Of a stretch of 32,916 nucleotides of DNA, positions 23,506 through 31,097 are shown in pieces (the stretch's first letter is position 1; every line of letters begins with the position of its first letter). The stretch is taken from NCBI GenBank assembly GCA_934565795.1, contig CAKTIM010000022.1, forward strand, positions 1 through 32,916, written 5' to 3'. A program made the translations under genes and the position numbers. Under the pieces are notes generated by a model. It was not told the origin of the DNA and searched no databases. It worked only from the letters and a program-made list of their open reading frames with translations. This DNA is from an uncultured Oscillospiraceae bacterium. GTDB taxonomy: Bacteria; Bacillota; Clostridia; Oscillospirales; Oscillospiraceae.

Positions 23506-23534
23506 ATCGTACACCCATTTACCTACTATGTCAA
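23506..23534 (-). promoter_or_regulatory. Promoter of the cysteine transporter operon
   Basis: TTGACA (23529-23534) and TACGAT (23506-23511) on the minus strand are 17 bp apart, giving a leader of about 280 nt. Confidence 0.8.
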
Positions 23535-23542
23535 TAGGTAAA
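23518..23542. promoter_or_regulatory. Rrf2/CymR-like operator over the -35 hexamer
   Basis: TTTACCTA (23518-23525) and TAGGTAAA (23535-23542) form a perfect dyad with a 9-bp spacer that contains most of the TTGACA hexamer. The shape resembles operators of Rrf2-family repressors such as CymR, which controls cysteine uptake in Firmicutes. Binding would block polymerase. The regulator is inferred. Confidence 0.55.
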
Positions 23543-23596
23543 ATGAAATTTTTCCCATTTTACAAATTTGTCGGCAAACGGTCAAATAACGCCCCA

Positions 23597-24130
23597 CTCC
23601 GTAGGGGTCGGCAACCTGCCGACCCTCAACCTTGCGGTTTCGGAAGCAGTGGGGATGAACGTATAACCTAACGTATGCATCCCCTAAGCTTCCCTGTGGG
23701 GTGTTGCAGAGCGCAGCGAATTTATAATTACAATCATTGCCGGCGGCAATGATACCATAGTTAAATAGCTGTCGCCGTAGCGACTGAAGAGGGCACTCAG
23801 CGTATGGTTTTGAGAGAGATTTGGTTAAAAAGGTACAATGTTCAATACTTTGAGTGCGTAGGGGCGGATATTAGCCGCCCGAAAGCTAACGAACGTGAGC
23901 TGTATAGACGAAACGCTCAATCCCGGTACTCGGCGGGGCGGCAAATTTGCCGCCCCCTACGGACTCAGAAACTTTTGGTAATGTCCGTTCAACTGACAGC
24001 TTAATTCCAGTACCTGGCGGGCGGCTGGTATCCGATGAATCAATTGTATGATTGCCACTGGCAATCATTTAGATTCTGATTCGCTGCGCGGAGCACCACC
24101 CCTACGGAATGGTGCGTACCATTCAACGCG
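23597..24130. repeat. Intergenic mosaic repeat block 7
   Basis: No gene lies between the leader promoter and 24221. Units seen are GTAGGGGTCGGCAACCTGCC near 23601, an inverted GAGTGCCCTCTTCAGTCGCT unit (near 23779-23798) interrupted by the palindrome ATTGCCGGCGGCAAT (23740-23754), GTAGGGGCGGATATTAGCC near 23859, CGGCAAATTTGCCGCCCCCT near 23939, and a CGGGCGGCTGGTATCC copy near 24019 interrupted by the module with ATTGCCACTGGCAAT (24051-24065). Confidence 0.85.
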
Positions 24131-24158
24131 CTGCTATCAAAATGGCAGCATTTCAGCG

Positions 24159-24187
24159 TTGCATTTTTGGAGTGTTCTTGCTATGAT
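24159..24187 (+). promoter_or_regulatory. Promoter of the small acidic protein gene
   Basis: TTGCAT (24159-24164) and TATGAT (24182-24187) are 17 bp apart, 35 nt before the start codon. Confidence 0.65.
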
Positions 24188-24221
24188 GGGGGCATTCAAT
24201 TATCTGGGAAGGAGATATACC

Positions 24222-24464
24222 ATGAGCAGAATTCAATTTGATCCGAGGCAGATGGAGAGGATTCAGGAGTTTCTGGAGAGCATTCCCCAGCCCGGCGCTA
24301 TGACGGCGGCGCAGCTGGAGGAGTATGAGGAGAAGGTGGAGGATGCCATCGATGCCCTGAATGATCTGGAGCCGCGGGATGAGGGCAGCGAGGTCTATGA
24401 CGAGTGGGCCGACCTCCATGAGGATCTGGAGGACATGCTGGACGAAATCCGGGACTATCTTTAA
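24222..24464 (+). CDS. Small acidic protein of unknown function
   Basis: The 80-residue protein is strongly acidic and helical, ending EVYDEWADLHEDLEDMLDEIRDYL, with heptad-like spacing of L, I and M that suggests a coiled coil. It has no cysteine, signal peptide or membrane segment. AAGGAGATATACC precedes ATG at 24222; the longer upstream frame is repeat sequence and is not coding. It has its own promoter and terminator and stands alone. I do not recognise the family. Confidence 0.75.
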   Translation: MSRIQFDPRQMERIQEFLESIPQPGAMTAAQLEEYEEKVEDAIDALNDLEPRDEGSEVYDEWADLHEDLEDMLDEIRDYL

Positions 24465-24470
24465 TCGGGG

Positions 24471-24500
24471 AGGCTCCGCCGGCGGTTTGCCGGGGGGCCT
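24471..24500 (+). terminator. Terminator of the small acidic protein gene
   Basis: A GC-rich stem of 12 pairs with one bulged base (24471-24483 with 24489-24500) begins 6 nt after the stop and is followed by TTTCTGCTG, a moderate U tract. Confidence 0.65.
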
Positions 24501-24563
24501 TTCTGCTGCTTGCGCGGCGCTTTTTTATCAAACTGTGAACATTCCTCCCATGTTTTGTGAACT

Positions 24564-24590
24564 TTAGCACTCTAGTCTTGACAGTGCTAA
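24564..24590 (+). promoter_or_regulatory. CIRCE operator (HrcA) over the hsp20 promoter
   Basis: TTAGCACTC-N9-CAGTGCTAA matches the CIRCE inverted repeat with one mismatch (C for G at 24582). It overlaps the -35 hexamer, so HrcA binding should block transcription until heat stress. Confidence 0.88.
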
Positions 24591-24605
24591 AAGTTGTGCT
24601 ATAAT
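24578..24605 (+). promoter_or_regulatory. hsp20 promoter
   Basis: Consensus TTGACA (24578-24583) and TATAAT (24600-24605) are separated by 16 bp. Transcription starts near 24612, about 95 nt before the start codon. Confidence 0.88.
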
Positions 24606-24706
24606 ACAGGTGTTCCTTGAGAGAGGAACGGTAACAAAGGAAATTCGCCAGGGATTGGCGGCGACGCCGCCCGAAAGCAAGACGAATTTGAATGGAGGAA
24701 TGACTT

Positions 24707-25153
24707 ATGTTGCCTAGCATTTTTGGTGAGAACCTGTTTGATGATTTCTTTGCTGATCCGTTTGGCCTGGTGAGCGCCAACCGCACCGATGAGGCGCTGT
24801 ACGGAAAGCATGCACGTAATATGATGAAGACGGATGTGCGGGAGCTGGATGGCTCCTATGAGCTGGACATCGACCTGCCCGGCTTCAAGAAGGACGAGAT
24901 CAACGTCGACCTGAAAAACGGCTACCTGACCATCGGCGCTTCCAAGGGTTTGGACAAGGACGAGAAGGATAAGAACGGCAAGTACATCCGCCGGGAGCGT
25001 TACGCCGGTGTGTGCAGCCGCAGCTTCTATGTGGGCAATGCGATCCGCCCGGAGGATATCTCCGCCAAGTATGAGGACGGCATCCTGAAGCTGTCCGTGC
25101 CCAAGACGGTGAAGCGGGAGCTTCCCGAAACCACCAGCGTGGAGATTCTGTAA
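24707..25153 (+). CDS. Hsp20/alpha-crystallin family small heat-shock protein
   Basis: The 148-residue chaperone has a short N-terminal arm (MLPSIFGENLFDDFFADPFG), an alpha-crystallin domain from about residue 40 (KTDVRELDGSYELDIDLPGFKKDEINVDLKNGYLTI) to AKYEDGILKLSVPK, with the GILKL strand, and a C-terminal tail ending VEIL, an I/V-x-I/L-type anchor. Such proteins form oligomers that hold unfolded proteins without ATP. GGAGG precedes ATG at 24707. CIRCE control shows that it belongs to the HrcA heat-shock regulon. Confidence 0.96.
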   Translation: MLPSIFGENLFDDFFADPFGLVSANRTDEALYGKHARNMMKTDVRELDGSYELDIDLPGFKKDEINVDLKNGYLTIGASKGLDKDEKDKNGKYIRRERYAGVCSRSFYVGNAIRPEDISAKYEDGILKLSVPKTVKRELPETTSVEIL

Positions 25154-25169
25154 ACCAGCACCAGCCCTG

Positions 25170-25206
25170 CGGGGGCCGCTGTCAGATGCAGCGGCCCCCG
25201 TTTTTT
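25170..25206 (+). terminator. Rho-independent terminator of hsp20
   Basis: A perfect 12-bp GC stem (25170-25181 with 25189-25200) and 7-nt loop are followed by six T. Confidence 0.95.
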
Positions 25207-25232
25207 GCGTTTAGAAGCTCCGCAGACCCGGA

Positions 25233-25261
25233 TTGACAGGGCTTTCGCTGCCATGTATAAT
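25233..25261 (+). promoter_or_regulatory. Promoter of the chromate transporter pair
   Basis: TTGACA (25233-25238) and TATAAT (25256-25261), both exact consensus, are separated by 17 bp. The leader is only about 18 nt. Confidence 0.88.
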
Positions 25262-25285
25262 ATTTTATAGATTTTATAGAAAGCG

Positions 25286-25837
25286 GTGAAGCCTGTGAAG
25301 CAGCTGTGGGATTTGTATTTCACTTTCTTCCGCATTGGCGCGGTCACCTTTGGCGGGGGCTACGCCATGCTGCCGATTTTGCAGCGGGAAATCGTGGAGA
25401 AGAAAAAATGGGCGACGGAGGAGGAGCTGGTGGACTACTATGCCATCGGTCAGTGTACCCCCGGCGTGATCGCCGTCAATACCGCCACCTTTATCGGCAG
25501 GAAGTATCAGGGCATTGTGGGCGGCGTTATTGCGACCCTGGGCGTGGTGTCCCCCTCGGTGGTGATCATCACCGTCATTGCGGCGCTGATCAGCAATTTT
25601 GCCAGCATCGGCTGGGTGCAGGATGCTCTGGGCGGCATCCGCATCTGCGTGTGCGTGTTCATCTTCAACGCTGTCCGCAGGCTGATCAAATCCGCGGTGA
25701 AGGACAAGGTGACGCTGCTATTGTATCTGGTGCTGTTCGCGGCGGCGGTATTTCTTGATTTCTCGCCCATCTACGCCGTGCTGATTGCGGGCGTGCTGGG
25801 CGTGGTATTCACGAAGCTGGGGGTGCGGGGCAAATGA
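25286..25837 (+). CDS. Chromate transporter subunit 1 (CHR family, short-chain)
   Basis: The 183-residue membrane protein has CHR-family motifs: FFRIGAVTFGGGYAMLPILQREIVEKKKW and IGQCTPGVIAVNTATFIGRKYQG near the N terminus, then several hydrophobic helices. Short-chain CHR proteins work in pairs and carry out anion transport; chromate is the classic test substrate, but the natural substrate in gut bacteria is unclear. The start is GTG at 25286 with a weak ribosome site (GAAAG). It overlaps the second subunit by four bases (ATGA). Confidence 0.93.
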   Translation: MKPVKQLWDLYFTFFRIGAVTFGGGYAMLPILQREIVEKKKWATEEELVDYYAIGQCTPGVIAVNTATFIGRKYQGIVGGVIATLGVVSPSVVIITVIAALISNFASIGWVQDALGGIRICVCVFIFNAVRRLIKSAVKDKVTLLLYLVLFAAAVFLDFSPIYAVLIAGVLGVVFTKLGVRGK

Positions 25838-26433
25838 TTTTATGGAAGCTTTTCTGGGAGTTCTTTAAAACCGGCCTGTTCGCCGTCGGCGGCGGCATGG
25901 CCACCGTTCCCTTCCTCCAGGACATCTCCGCGAAAACCGGCTGGTTCACCGCCACAGACCTGGCCAATATGATCGCCGTGTCCGAGAGCACCCCCGGCCC
26001 CATGGGCGTGAACATGGCCACCTACGTGGGCTACACCGTTGGCTCCCAGCAGCTGGGCGGAACGGGCATGGGCATTGTGAGCGCCGTTGTAGCCACAATG
26101 GGCCTGATTTGCCCCAGCATTGTGGTGATATTGATCGTGGCCTATTTTCTCAAGCGCTTTCGTGACAGCAAGCTGGTGGATTCCGTGCTCTATGGCCTGC
26201 GCCCGGCCTCTGTGGCGCTGATCAGCGCGGCGGGCGTGGAGATCGTGCTGTTCGCCGTGCTGCGGGTGGAGTCTATCTGGAAGATCGCCGACGCCGCCCT
26301 GAGCTGGAAATCCGTGGTGCTGGCCCTGGCCGTCTTTGCCGGCACCAATCTAATCCCCAGGCTGAAAAAGATCCACCCCATCTGGTTCATCGCTGCCTCC
26401 GCCGTGGCAGGCGTGCTGCTTCATATGGCTTAG
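25834..26433 (+). CDS. Chromate transporter subunit 2 (CHR family, short-chain)
   Basis: The 199-residue partner shows FFKTGLFAVGGGMATVPFLQDISAKTGWF and VSESTPGPMGVNMATYVGY, the same CHR repeat as subunit 1, and a set of hydrophobic helices. Paired short-chain subunits are expected to sit in antiparallel orientation. Start at ATG 25834 within the end of the first subunit. Downstream is a long repeat block without further genes of the operon. Confidence 0.93.
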   Translation: MILWKLFWEFFKTGLFAVGGGMATVPFLQDISAKTGWFTATDLANMIAVSESTPGPMGVNMATYVGYTVGSQQLGGTGMGIVSAVVATMGLICPSIVVILIVAYFLKRFRDSKLVDSVLYGLRPASVALISAAGVEIVLFAVLRVESIWKIADAALSWKSVVLALAVFAGTNLIPRLKKIHPIWFIAASAVAGVLLHMA

Positions 26434-26439
26434 ATGGCG

Positions 26440-27180
26440 GATGGCACCCACCAAAAGCTTCCCTTGGGGGAAGCTGGCAGCCCGCAGGGCTGACTGAAGA
26501 GGGCCTGACGCAGTACGTTTTTTATTAAGGGTAAGTTGAATGGTACACGCCAATCCGTAGGGGCGGATACCAGCCGCCCGAAAGGTGACGAAAGTGAGCT
26601 GCCAATTGAGTGGAAGCCGCCGAAAGCTTTTGTCCCCGTAGGGGTCGGCAATTTGTCGACCCTCAACCTTGCGGAACAGAGCAGAATGTTGAATGGGAGC
26701 AGGCTGCGGTCACTACTAAAGCTTCCCCCACAGGGAAGCTTGGGGGATGTACCCTTGAGGTTATACGTTGATTTTCACTGCTACCCAAACCGTCAGGTTT
26801 AGGGTCGACAGGTTGCCGACCCCTACGGAGGCGGTAGTTTTCGGCTGATGCTATTCAATGGGGTGCTATCGAAGTGGCGAGGGTTCGGGCGGCTAATATC
26901 CGCCCCTACGGGCTCAGAATGTTTGAGTTTCTACCTTTTTAGCCAAATCTTTCTCAAAACCACTACCTGAGTGCCCTCTTCAGTCGCTGCGGCGACAGCT
27001 AATTAATTATTGTATCATTGCCACCGGCAATGATTGTAATTAAAGATTCGCTGCGCTCTGCAACACCCCTCAGGGAAGCTCAGGGGATGTATACGTCAGG
27101 TTATACGTTCATCTTTACTGCTATCGAAACCGTAAGGTTAAGGGTCGACAAATTGCCGACCCCTACGGGGGGGCAGGAGG
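26440..27180. repeat. Intergenic mosaic repeat block 8
   Basis: No gene lies between 26434 and 27346. Units seen are an AAGCTTCCCTTGGGGGAAGC hairpin near 26456, GTAGGGGCGGATACCAGCC near 26557, GTAGGGGTCGGCAATTTGTC near 26638, AAGCTTCCCCCACAGGGAAG near 26720, GGGTCGACAGGTTGCCGACC near 26802, CGGGCGGCTAATATCCGCCC near 26887, GAGTGCCCTCTTCAGTCGCT near 26970 with the ATTGCCACCGGCAAT module (near 27017), and GGGTCGACAAATTGCCGACC near 27142. Confidence 0.85.
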
Positions 27181-27272
27181 TTTGAGAGTTTACCTCTTTT
27201 GTTAAACCGTTCGCTGAGTGCGCTGTTTAGCTGCGGCGGCGGGGTGGATTGGGAAGATGTTTGTTTTACTGG

Positions 27273-27301
27273 TTGACCTGGGTGGGTTTTCACGGTAGAA
27301 T
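27273..27301 (+). promoter_or_regulatory. GH3 gene promoter
   Basis: TTGACC (27273-27278) and TAGAAT (27296-27301) are 17 bp apart. A small hairpin (GGTGG/CCACC near 27303-27323) forms at the predicted mRNA 5' end, as in the debranching-enzyme gene. Confidence 0.7.
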
Positions 27302-27346
27302 AGGTGGGGAATCATTATCCACCCAGAAAGGATTGGTGTTTATTAT

Positions 27347-29743
27347 ATGAATCAATTGCTGAACAAGGCGGCGCGGTTTGTGCTCAGCCGGATTCACAGG
27401 ACGGGGCTGGAGCAGGACTTGAATCGGACGGAGGGGAGCGGCAGGCTGGCGGTGCCGGAGATTGCCGCGCAGGCCAGGGCCATGGCGGCGGACGGCATCG
27501 TGCTGCTGAAAAATGAGGACAAGACCCTGCCTATCACCGGGCAGACCAGGGTCGCGGTGTTTGGCCGGAGCGCGGTGAATTACTTCACCGTGGGCTACGG
27601 CAGCGGCGGCGACGTGGTGTCCCCCTACCGGCGTAACCTGATGGAGGGGCTGCTGGAGCATGGGGTGAAGGTGGACGGCATTCTGGCCTCCCAATATGAG
27701 ACCTGGTGCAGTCGGCCCCGGAACGTGCCCGATGAGGGCTACTGGGCCCACTGGCCCATGAGCAATCCCGAAATGCCCCTGAAGGCTGAGGATGTGGCGG
27801 CTGCCGCCCTGCGCTGCGACATGGCGCTGGTGGTCATTGGCCGGGCCGCCGGAGAATCCCGGGAGAATGTGCTCAAGCCCGGCAGCTACTATCTGACCGA
27901 CCGGGAAAAGGCCATGCTGGATGTGGTTGCCACCTATTTCCACCGCGTCTGCCTGGTGATGGACTGCGGCAACGTCATCGACATGAGCTGGGTGCGGGAC
28001 TATGAAAAGAAACTCACCGCCATCGTATACGCCTGGCAGGGCGGCATGGAGAGCGGCACGGCACTGGCCGATGTGCTCACCGGCGCGGTCAATCCCAGCG
28101 GAAAGCTGACGGACACCATCGCCGTCAAATACGAGGACTACCCCTCCAGCCAGAGCTTCGGCGCCATGGCCTTCAACGCCTACACCGAGGATATTTACGT
28201 GGGCTACCGCTATTTTGAGACCTTCGCCCCGGACAGGGTGCTGTATCCCTTTGGCTTCGGCCTGAGCTACACCCGGTTCCGCCTGAGCAGCCAGGCCGCC
28301 GTCAGCGGCAATCTCGTCACGGTGAACACCACCGTGGAGAATGTGGGCGACGAGGCCGGGCGGGAGGTCGTGCAGGTCTATGTCGACCTGCCCTGCGGCG
28401 CGCTGGGGAATCCCAAGCGGGTGCTGGCCGGATTCAAAAAGACCGGCCTGCTCCAGCCGGGGCAGCAGCAGGTGGTGGATATCTCCTTTGACCTTGCCTC
28501 CCTTGCCAGCTTCGACGACACCGGCTGCACCGGGCACAAGGATGCCTTCGTACTGGAGGCGGGGAGCTACTGCGTCCAGGCGGGTACCAGCATCCGGGAT
28601 GTAAAGGCGGTGGTGTGCATCGTCAAGCAGGGGCTGGAGGTCGTCCGGCAGCTGCACGAATGCAACGCCGTCCGGCCGGAGCACGGCTTCTGCCGCATGG
28701 TGAACAAGGGCGGCGCGCTGGACATGGAAATGGTGCCCACCGCCAACCGAAACCTGAAGCAGGATATCCTGGCGCATCTGCCCCAGGAGCTGATCCCCGG
28801 CCAGACGGAATTCACCTTTGAGGATGTAAAGGCGGGGCGCTGCACCCCGGAGGAATTTGTGGCCCAGCTGTCCGACCAGGAGCTGGACGACATCACCCAC
28901 GGCTTCGGGCTGATGAACGATCCGTCCGGCCCTGCCGGAAACGCGGGCAGCCTGGGCGGCGTCACCGAGGCGCTGAAAAAGCGGGGCATTCCCACGGTGA
29001 TCACCACCGACGGCCCCTCCGGCATCCGCATCCGCCGCACCTGCTCCCTGCTGCCCTGCGGCACCTGCCTGGCCAGCACCTTCGACCCGGAGGGCGTGGA
29101 GGCGCTGTACCGGCTTCTGGGCAGGGAAATGGTTCTGCAGGGCACCCAGGTGCTGCTGGGGCCGGGCATGAACATCCACCGCAATCCCCTGTGCGGCCGG
29201 AACTTTGAATATTACTCCGAGGATCCCCTGCTCACCGGCAAGATCGCCGCCGCCATGGTGCGGGGCATCCAGAGCCAGGGCGTATCCGCCTGCCCCAAGC
29301 ACTTCGCCTGCAACAACCAGGAGACCAACCGCAACAAGTGCGACTCCCGCCTGTCCCAGCGGGCGCAGCGGGAAATCTATCTGAAGGGCTTCGAGATCGC
29401 CGTCAAGGAGTCCGACCCCTGGTGCCTGATGACCAGCTACAATCTGGTCAACGGCGTGTGGAGCCACTATCACTATGAGCTGGTCACCGACATTCTCCAC
29501 GACGAGTGGGGCTATCAGGGCCTGACCATCACCGACTGGTGGATGCAGCCCGGCGCGGCCCCGGAATTCCCCGCCATCACCAACGATGCCTGCCGCATCC
29601 GCGCCCAGGTGGACGTGCTGATGCCCGGCGAGATCCAGGAGCGTACCCTGGTGGCCTCCCTGGCAGACCCCAACGGCGTCACCAGAGCTGAGGCCCAGCG
29701 CTGCGCGGTGAATGTGATCAAATTCATTTTAAAGGTAAAATAA
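27347..29743 (+). CDS. GH3 beta-glucosidase with permuted domain order
   Basis: The 798-residue enzyme has GH3 modules in reversed order. The usual C-terminal alpha/beta sandwich is first (GIVLLKNEDKTLPI near residue 50, DYPSSQSFGAM, FGFGLSYTRF), then a fibronectin III-like domain (ENVGDEAGREVVQVYVDLP), then the TIM-barrel domain usually found first (TTDGPSGIRI, GPGMNIHRNPLCGRNFEYYSEDP, CPKHFACNNQE, TITDWWMQPG). D730 in TDWW is the expected nucleophile. This order is known from some rumen Clostridia. No signal peptide is seen, so it likely acts on imported beta-glucosides. The ribosome site AAAGGA is distant. Confidence 0.93.
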   Translation: MNQLLNKAARFVLSRIHRTGLEQDLNRTEGSGRLAVPEIAAQARAMAADGIVLLKNEDKTLPITGQTRVAVFGRSAVNYFTVGYGSGGDVVSPYRRNLMEGLLEHGVKVDGILASQYETWCSRPRNVPDEGYWAHWPMSNPEMPLKAEDVAAAALRCDMALVVIGRAAGESRENVLKPGSYYLTDREKAMLDVVATYFHRVCLVMDCGNVIDMSWVRDYEKKLTAIVYAWQGGMESGTALADVLTGAVNPSGKLTDTIAVKYEDYPSSQSFGAMAFNAYTEDIYVGYRYFETFAPDRVLYPFGFGLSYTRFRLSSQAAVSGNLVTVNTTVENVGDEAGREVVQVYVDLPCGALGNPKRVLAGFKKTGLLQPGQQQVVDISFDLASLASFDDTGCTGHKDAFVLEAGSYCVQAGTSIRDVKAVVCIVKQGLEVVRQLHECNAVRPEHGFCRMVNKGGALDMEMVPTANRNLKQDILAHLPQELIPGQTEFTFEDVKAGRCTPEEFVAQLSDQELDDITHGFGLMNDPSGPAGNAGSLGGVTEALKKRGIPTVITTDGPSGIRIRRTCSLLPCGTCLASTFDPEGVEALYRLLGREMVLQGTQVLLGPGMNIHRNPLCGRNFEYYSEDPLLTGKIAAAMVRGIQSQGVSACPKHFACNNQETNRNKCDSRLSQRAQREIYLKGFEIAVKESDPWCLMTSYNLVNGVWSHYHYELVTDILHDEWGYQGLTITDWWMQPGAAPEFPAITNDACRIRAQVDVLMPGEIQERTLVASLADPNGVTRAEAQRCAVNVIKFILKVK

Positions 29744-29754
29744 GTCTTCGTCCA

Positions 29755-29935
29755 TCGGATGCGAATCAATAGTAGAAATATTCGTAAATTCCCAGTAAAG
29801 CGGAAGATCAAAAACATTTTGAGTTCGTAGGGGGCGGCAATTTGTCGCCCCGCCGGGTACCGGGATTGAGCAGTTCGTTTGTACAGCCCAGTTTCTTTAG
29901 CCTTCGGGCGGCTGGTATCCGCCCCTACGGATTCC
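29755..29935. repeat. Intergenic mosaic repeat block 9
   Basis: The block begins with an inverted copy of the block 1 module (ATGCGAATCAATAGTAGAAA near 29759), then GTAGGGGGCGGCAATTTGTC near 29827 paired with CGGGCGGCTGGTATCCGCCC near 29905, forming one diverged complete unit. The gap 29744-30035 contains no gene. Confidence 0.8.
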
Positions 29936-29989
29936 CACTCTTGATTCACATCTTGGGATATGGGACATGATTGAGACGAATGCACAAAA

Positions 29990-30020
29990 GCGGCGCATTG
30001 CAAAAAACGCAATGCGCCGC
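29990..30020. terminator. Bidirectional terminator between GH3 and the nucleotidyltransferase
   Basis: A perfect 12-bp stem (29990-30001 with 30009-30020), loop AAAAAAC. On the minus strand it is followed by TTTTGTG and lies 15 nt after the nucleotidyltransferase stop; on the plus strand AAATATTT follows. Confidence 0.8.
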
Positions 30021-30035
30021 AAATATTTATGAGGA

Positions 30036-30968
30036 TTACAGGTCGGCGTACAGCTTTTTACCGTACTCCCCGGCTTCGATCAGCGCGCGGAAGCTGCGCA
30101 CCACGAGGGCCTTGTCCTCCTTGTAGGTGACGCCGAACCACTTGTCGGTGGTGGGCAGCACCTCCACGGTGCACTGGCCCCGGCGCAGCAGCGCGCCGAT
30201 GAGGATGGGCAGCAGGTATTCCGCCTTCATGGGATTGGCGGGCACCTCCTGCTGGAAGAACGTGCGGAAGGAAGCCTCCAGCACCTCCAGGAACCAGGGT
30301 GTCTCCCCCGGCGCGGCCGGAAAGGCCCACATATTCATGGAGACCAGGCTCTGCACATCCAGCGCTTTGCCGTCCGCCTCGGCTCCCCGGGGGGTCTTGA
30401 CGATGTTCTTGGTCTCCGTCACGTTGGTCACCTGCCCGTCCTCAACGGTGCAGATGCCCCGGGTCACGCTGCCGTGGTCGGACAGGGTATTGCCCAGGAC
30501 AAAGCCCGCCATGGCAATGGCATTCCCGGCGTGGGGCTGGGTCAGCCAATGGTGCAGCGCCCGATAGGCCTGCTTGCCGTAGTAATCATCGGCGTTGATG
30601 GCGATAAACGGCTCACGGATCAGCTCCTTGGCCGCCAGCACCGCCTGGCCGGTGCCCCAGGGCTTGCTGCGCCCCTCCGGCACGGAAAAGCCTGCCGGGA
30701 TCGCATCCATACTCTGAAAGGCATAGTGCACCTCCACCCCCAGGCTGCGGCAGAGCGCTTCGATCCGATCGCCGATGCGCTCCCGGAAATCTGCCTCAAT
30801 GTCCTTGCGGATCACAAAAATCAGCTTGTTAAACCCGGCGGCGATGGCATCGTGGACGGAGTAGTCCATAATGATCTCATCATTCAGCCCCACCGGCTCC
30901 AGCTGCTTCACCCCGCCCCCAAACCGGGAGCCAATTCCCGCCGCCATGATCAGCAGTGTGGTTTTCAT
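30036..30968 (-). CDS. Sugar nucleotidyltransferase family protein
   Basis: The 310-residue protein opens with LLIMAAGIGSRFGGGVKQLEPVG, the signature of nucleotidyltransferases that join NTP and a sugar 1-phosphate, and has the metal-binding NADDYYG. The rest lacks a recognisable left-handed beta-helix, so it is a single-domain enzyme. It probably makes an activated sugar for a cell-surface glycan. I use ATG at 30968 after GGGAGGG; the ORF extends 11 codons upstream without a ribosome site. It is a single-gene unit next to a glucosyltransferase. The sugar is unknown. Confidence 0.88.
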   Translation of the reverse strand: MKTTLLIMAAGIGSRFGGGVKQLEPVGLNDEIIMDYSVHDAIAAGFNKLIFVIRKDIEADFRERIGDRIEALCRSLGVEVHYAFQSMDAIPAGFSVPEGRSKPWGTGQAVLAAKELIREPFIAINADDYYGKQAYRALHHWLTQPHAGNAIAMAGFVLGNTLSDHGSVTRGICTVEDGQVTNVTETKNIVKTPRGAEADGKALDVQSLVSMNMWAFPAAPGETPWFLEVLEASFRTFFQQEVPANPMKAEYLLPILIGALLRRGQCTVEVLPTTDKWFGVTYKEDKALVVRSFRALIEAGEYGKKLYADL

Positions 30969-31010
30969 TCGATTACCCTCCCTGCGCGCAAGCGCGACCA
31001 CTTACGCGAT

Positions 31011-31026
31011 TATTTTCCAGAAAATA
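31011..31026. promoter_or_regulatory. Palindrome at the nucleotidyltransferase transcription start
   Basis: TATTTTC-CA-GAAAATA, perfect 7-bp arms, directly abuts the predicted -10 hexamer and covers the start site. It is a possible repressor operator. Confidence 0.45.
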
Positions 31027-31054
31027 GAATACCACAAATTGGGGGGAATGTCCA
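31026..31054 (-). promoter_or_regulatory. Nucleotidyltransferase promoter
   Basis: TGGACA (31049-31054) and TATTCT (31026-31031) on the minus strand with a 17-bp spacer. Confidence 0.6.
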
Positions 31055-31097
31055 GTGGATGATGACGCCAGGAGCGCGGCATTGCGGACAGGCGGCA

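Noticed and set aside
23284..23514. 76-residue minus-strand ORF in the cysteine-transporter leader
   Set aside because: It is in a different frame from the well-placed leader peptide, starts at or near the predicted transcription start and passes through the terminator.
24048..24221. N-terminal extension of the small acidic protein
   Set aside because: The extension is repeat sequence; a strong ribosome site and a promoter place the start at 24222.
27290..29500. 736-residue minus-strand ORF opposite the GH3 gene
   Set aside because: Antisense shadow with low-complexity composition and no family resemblance.
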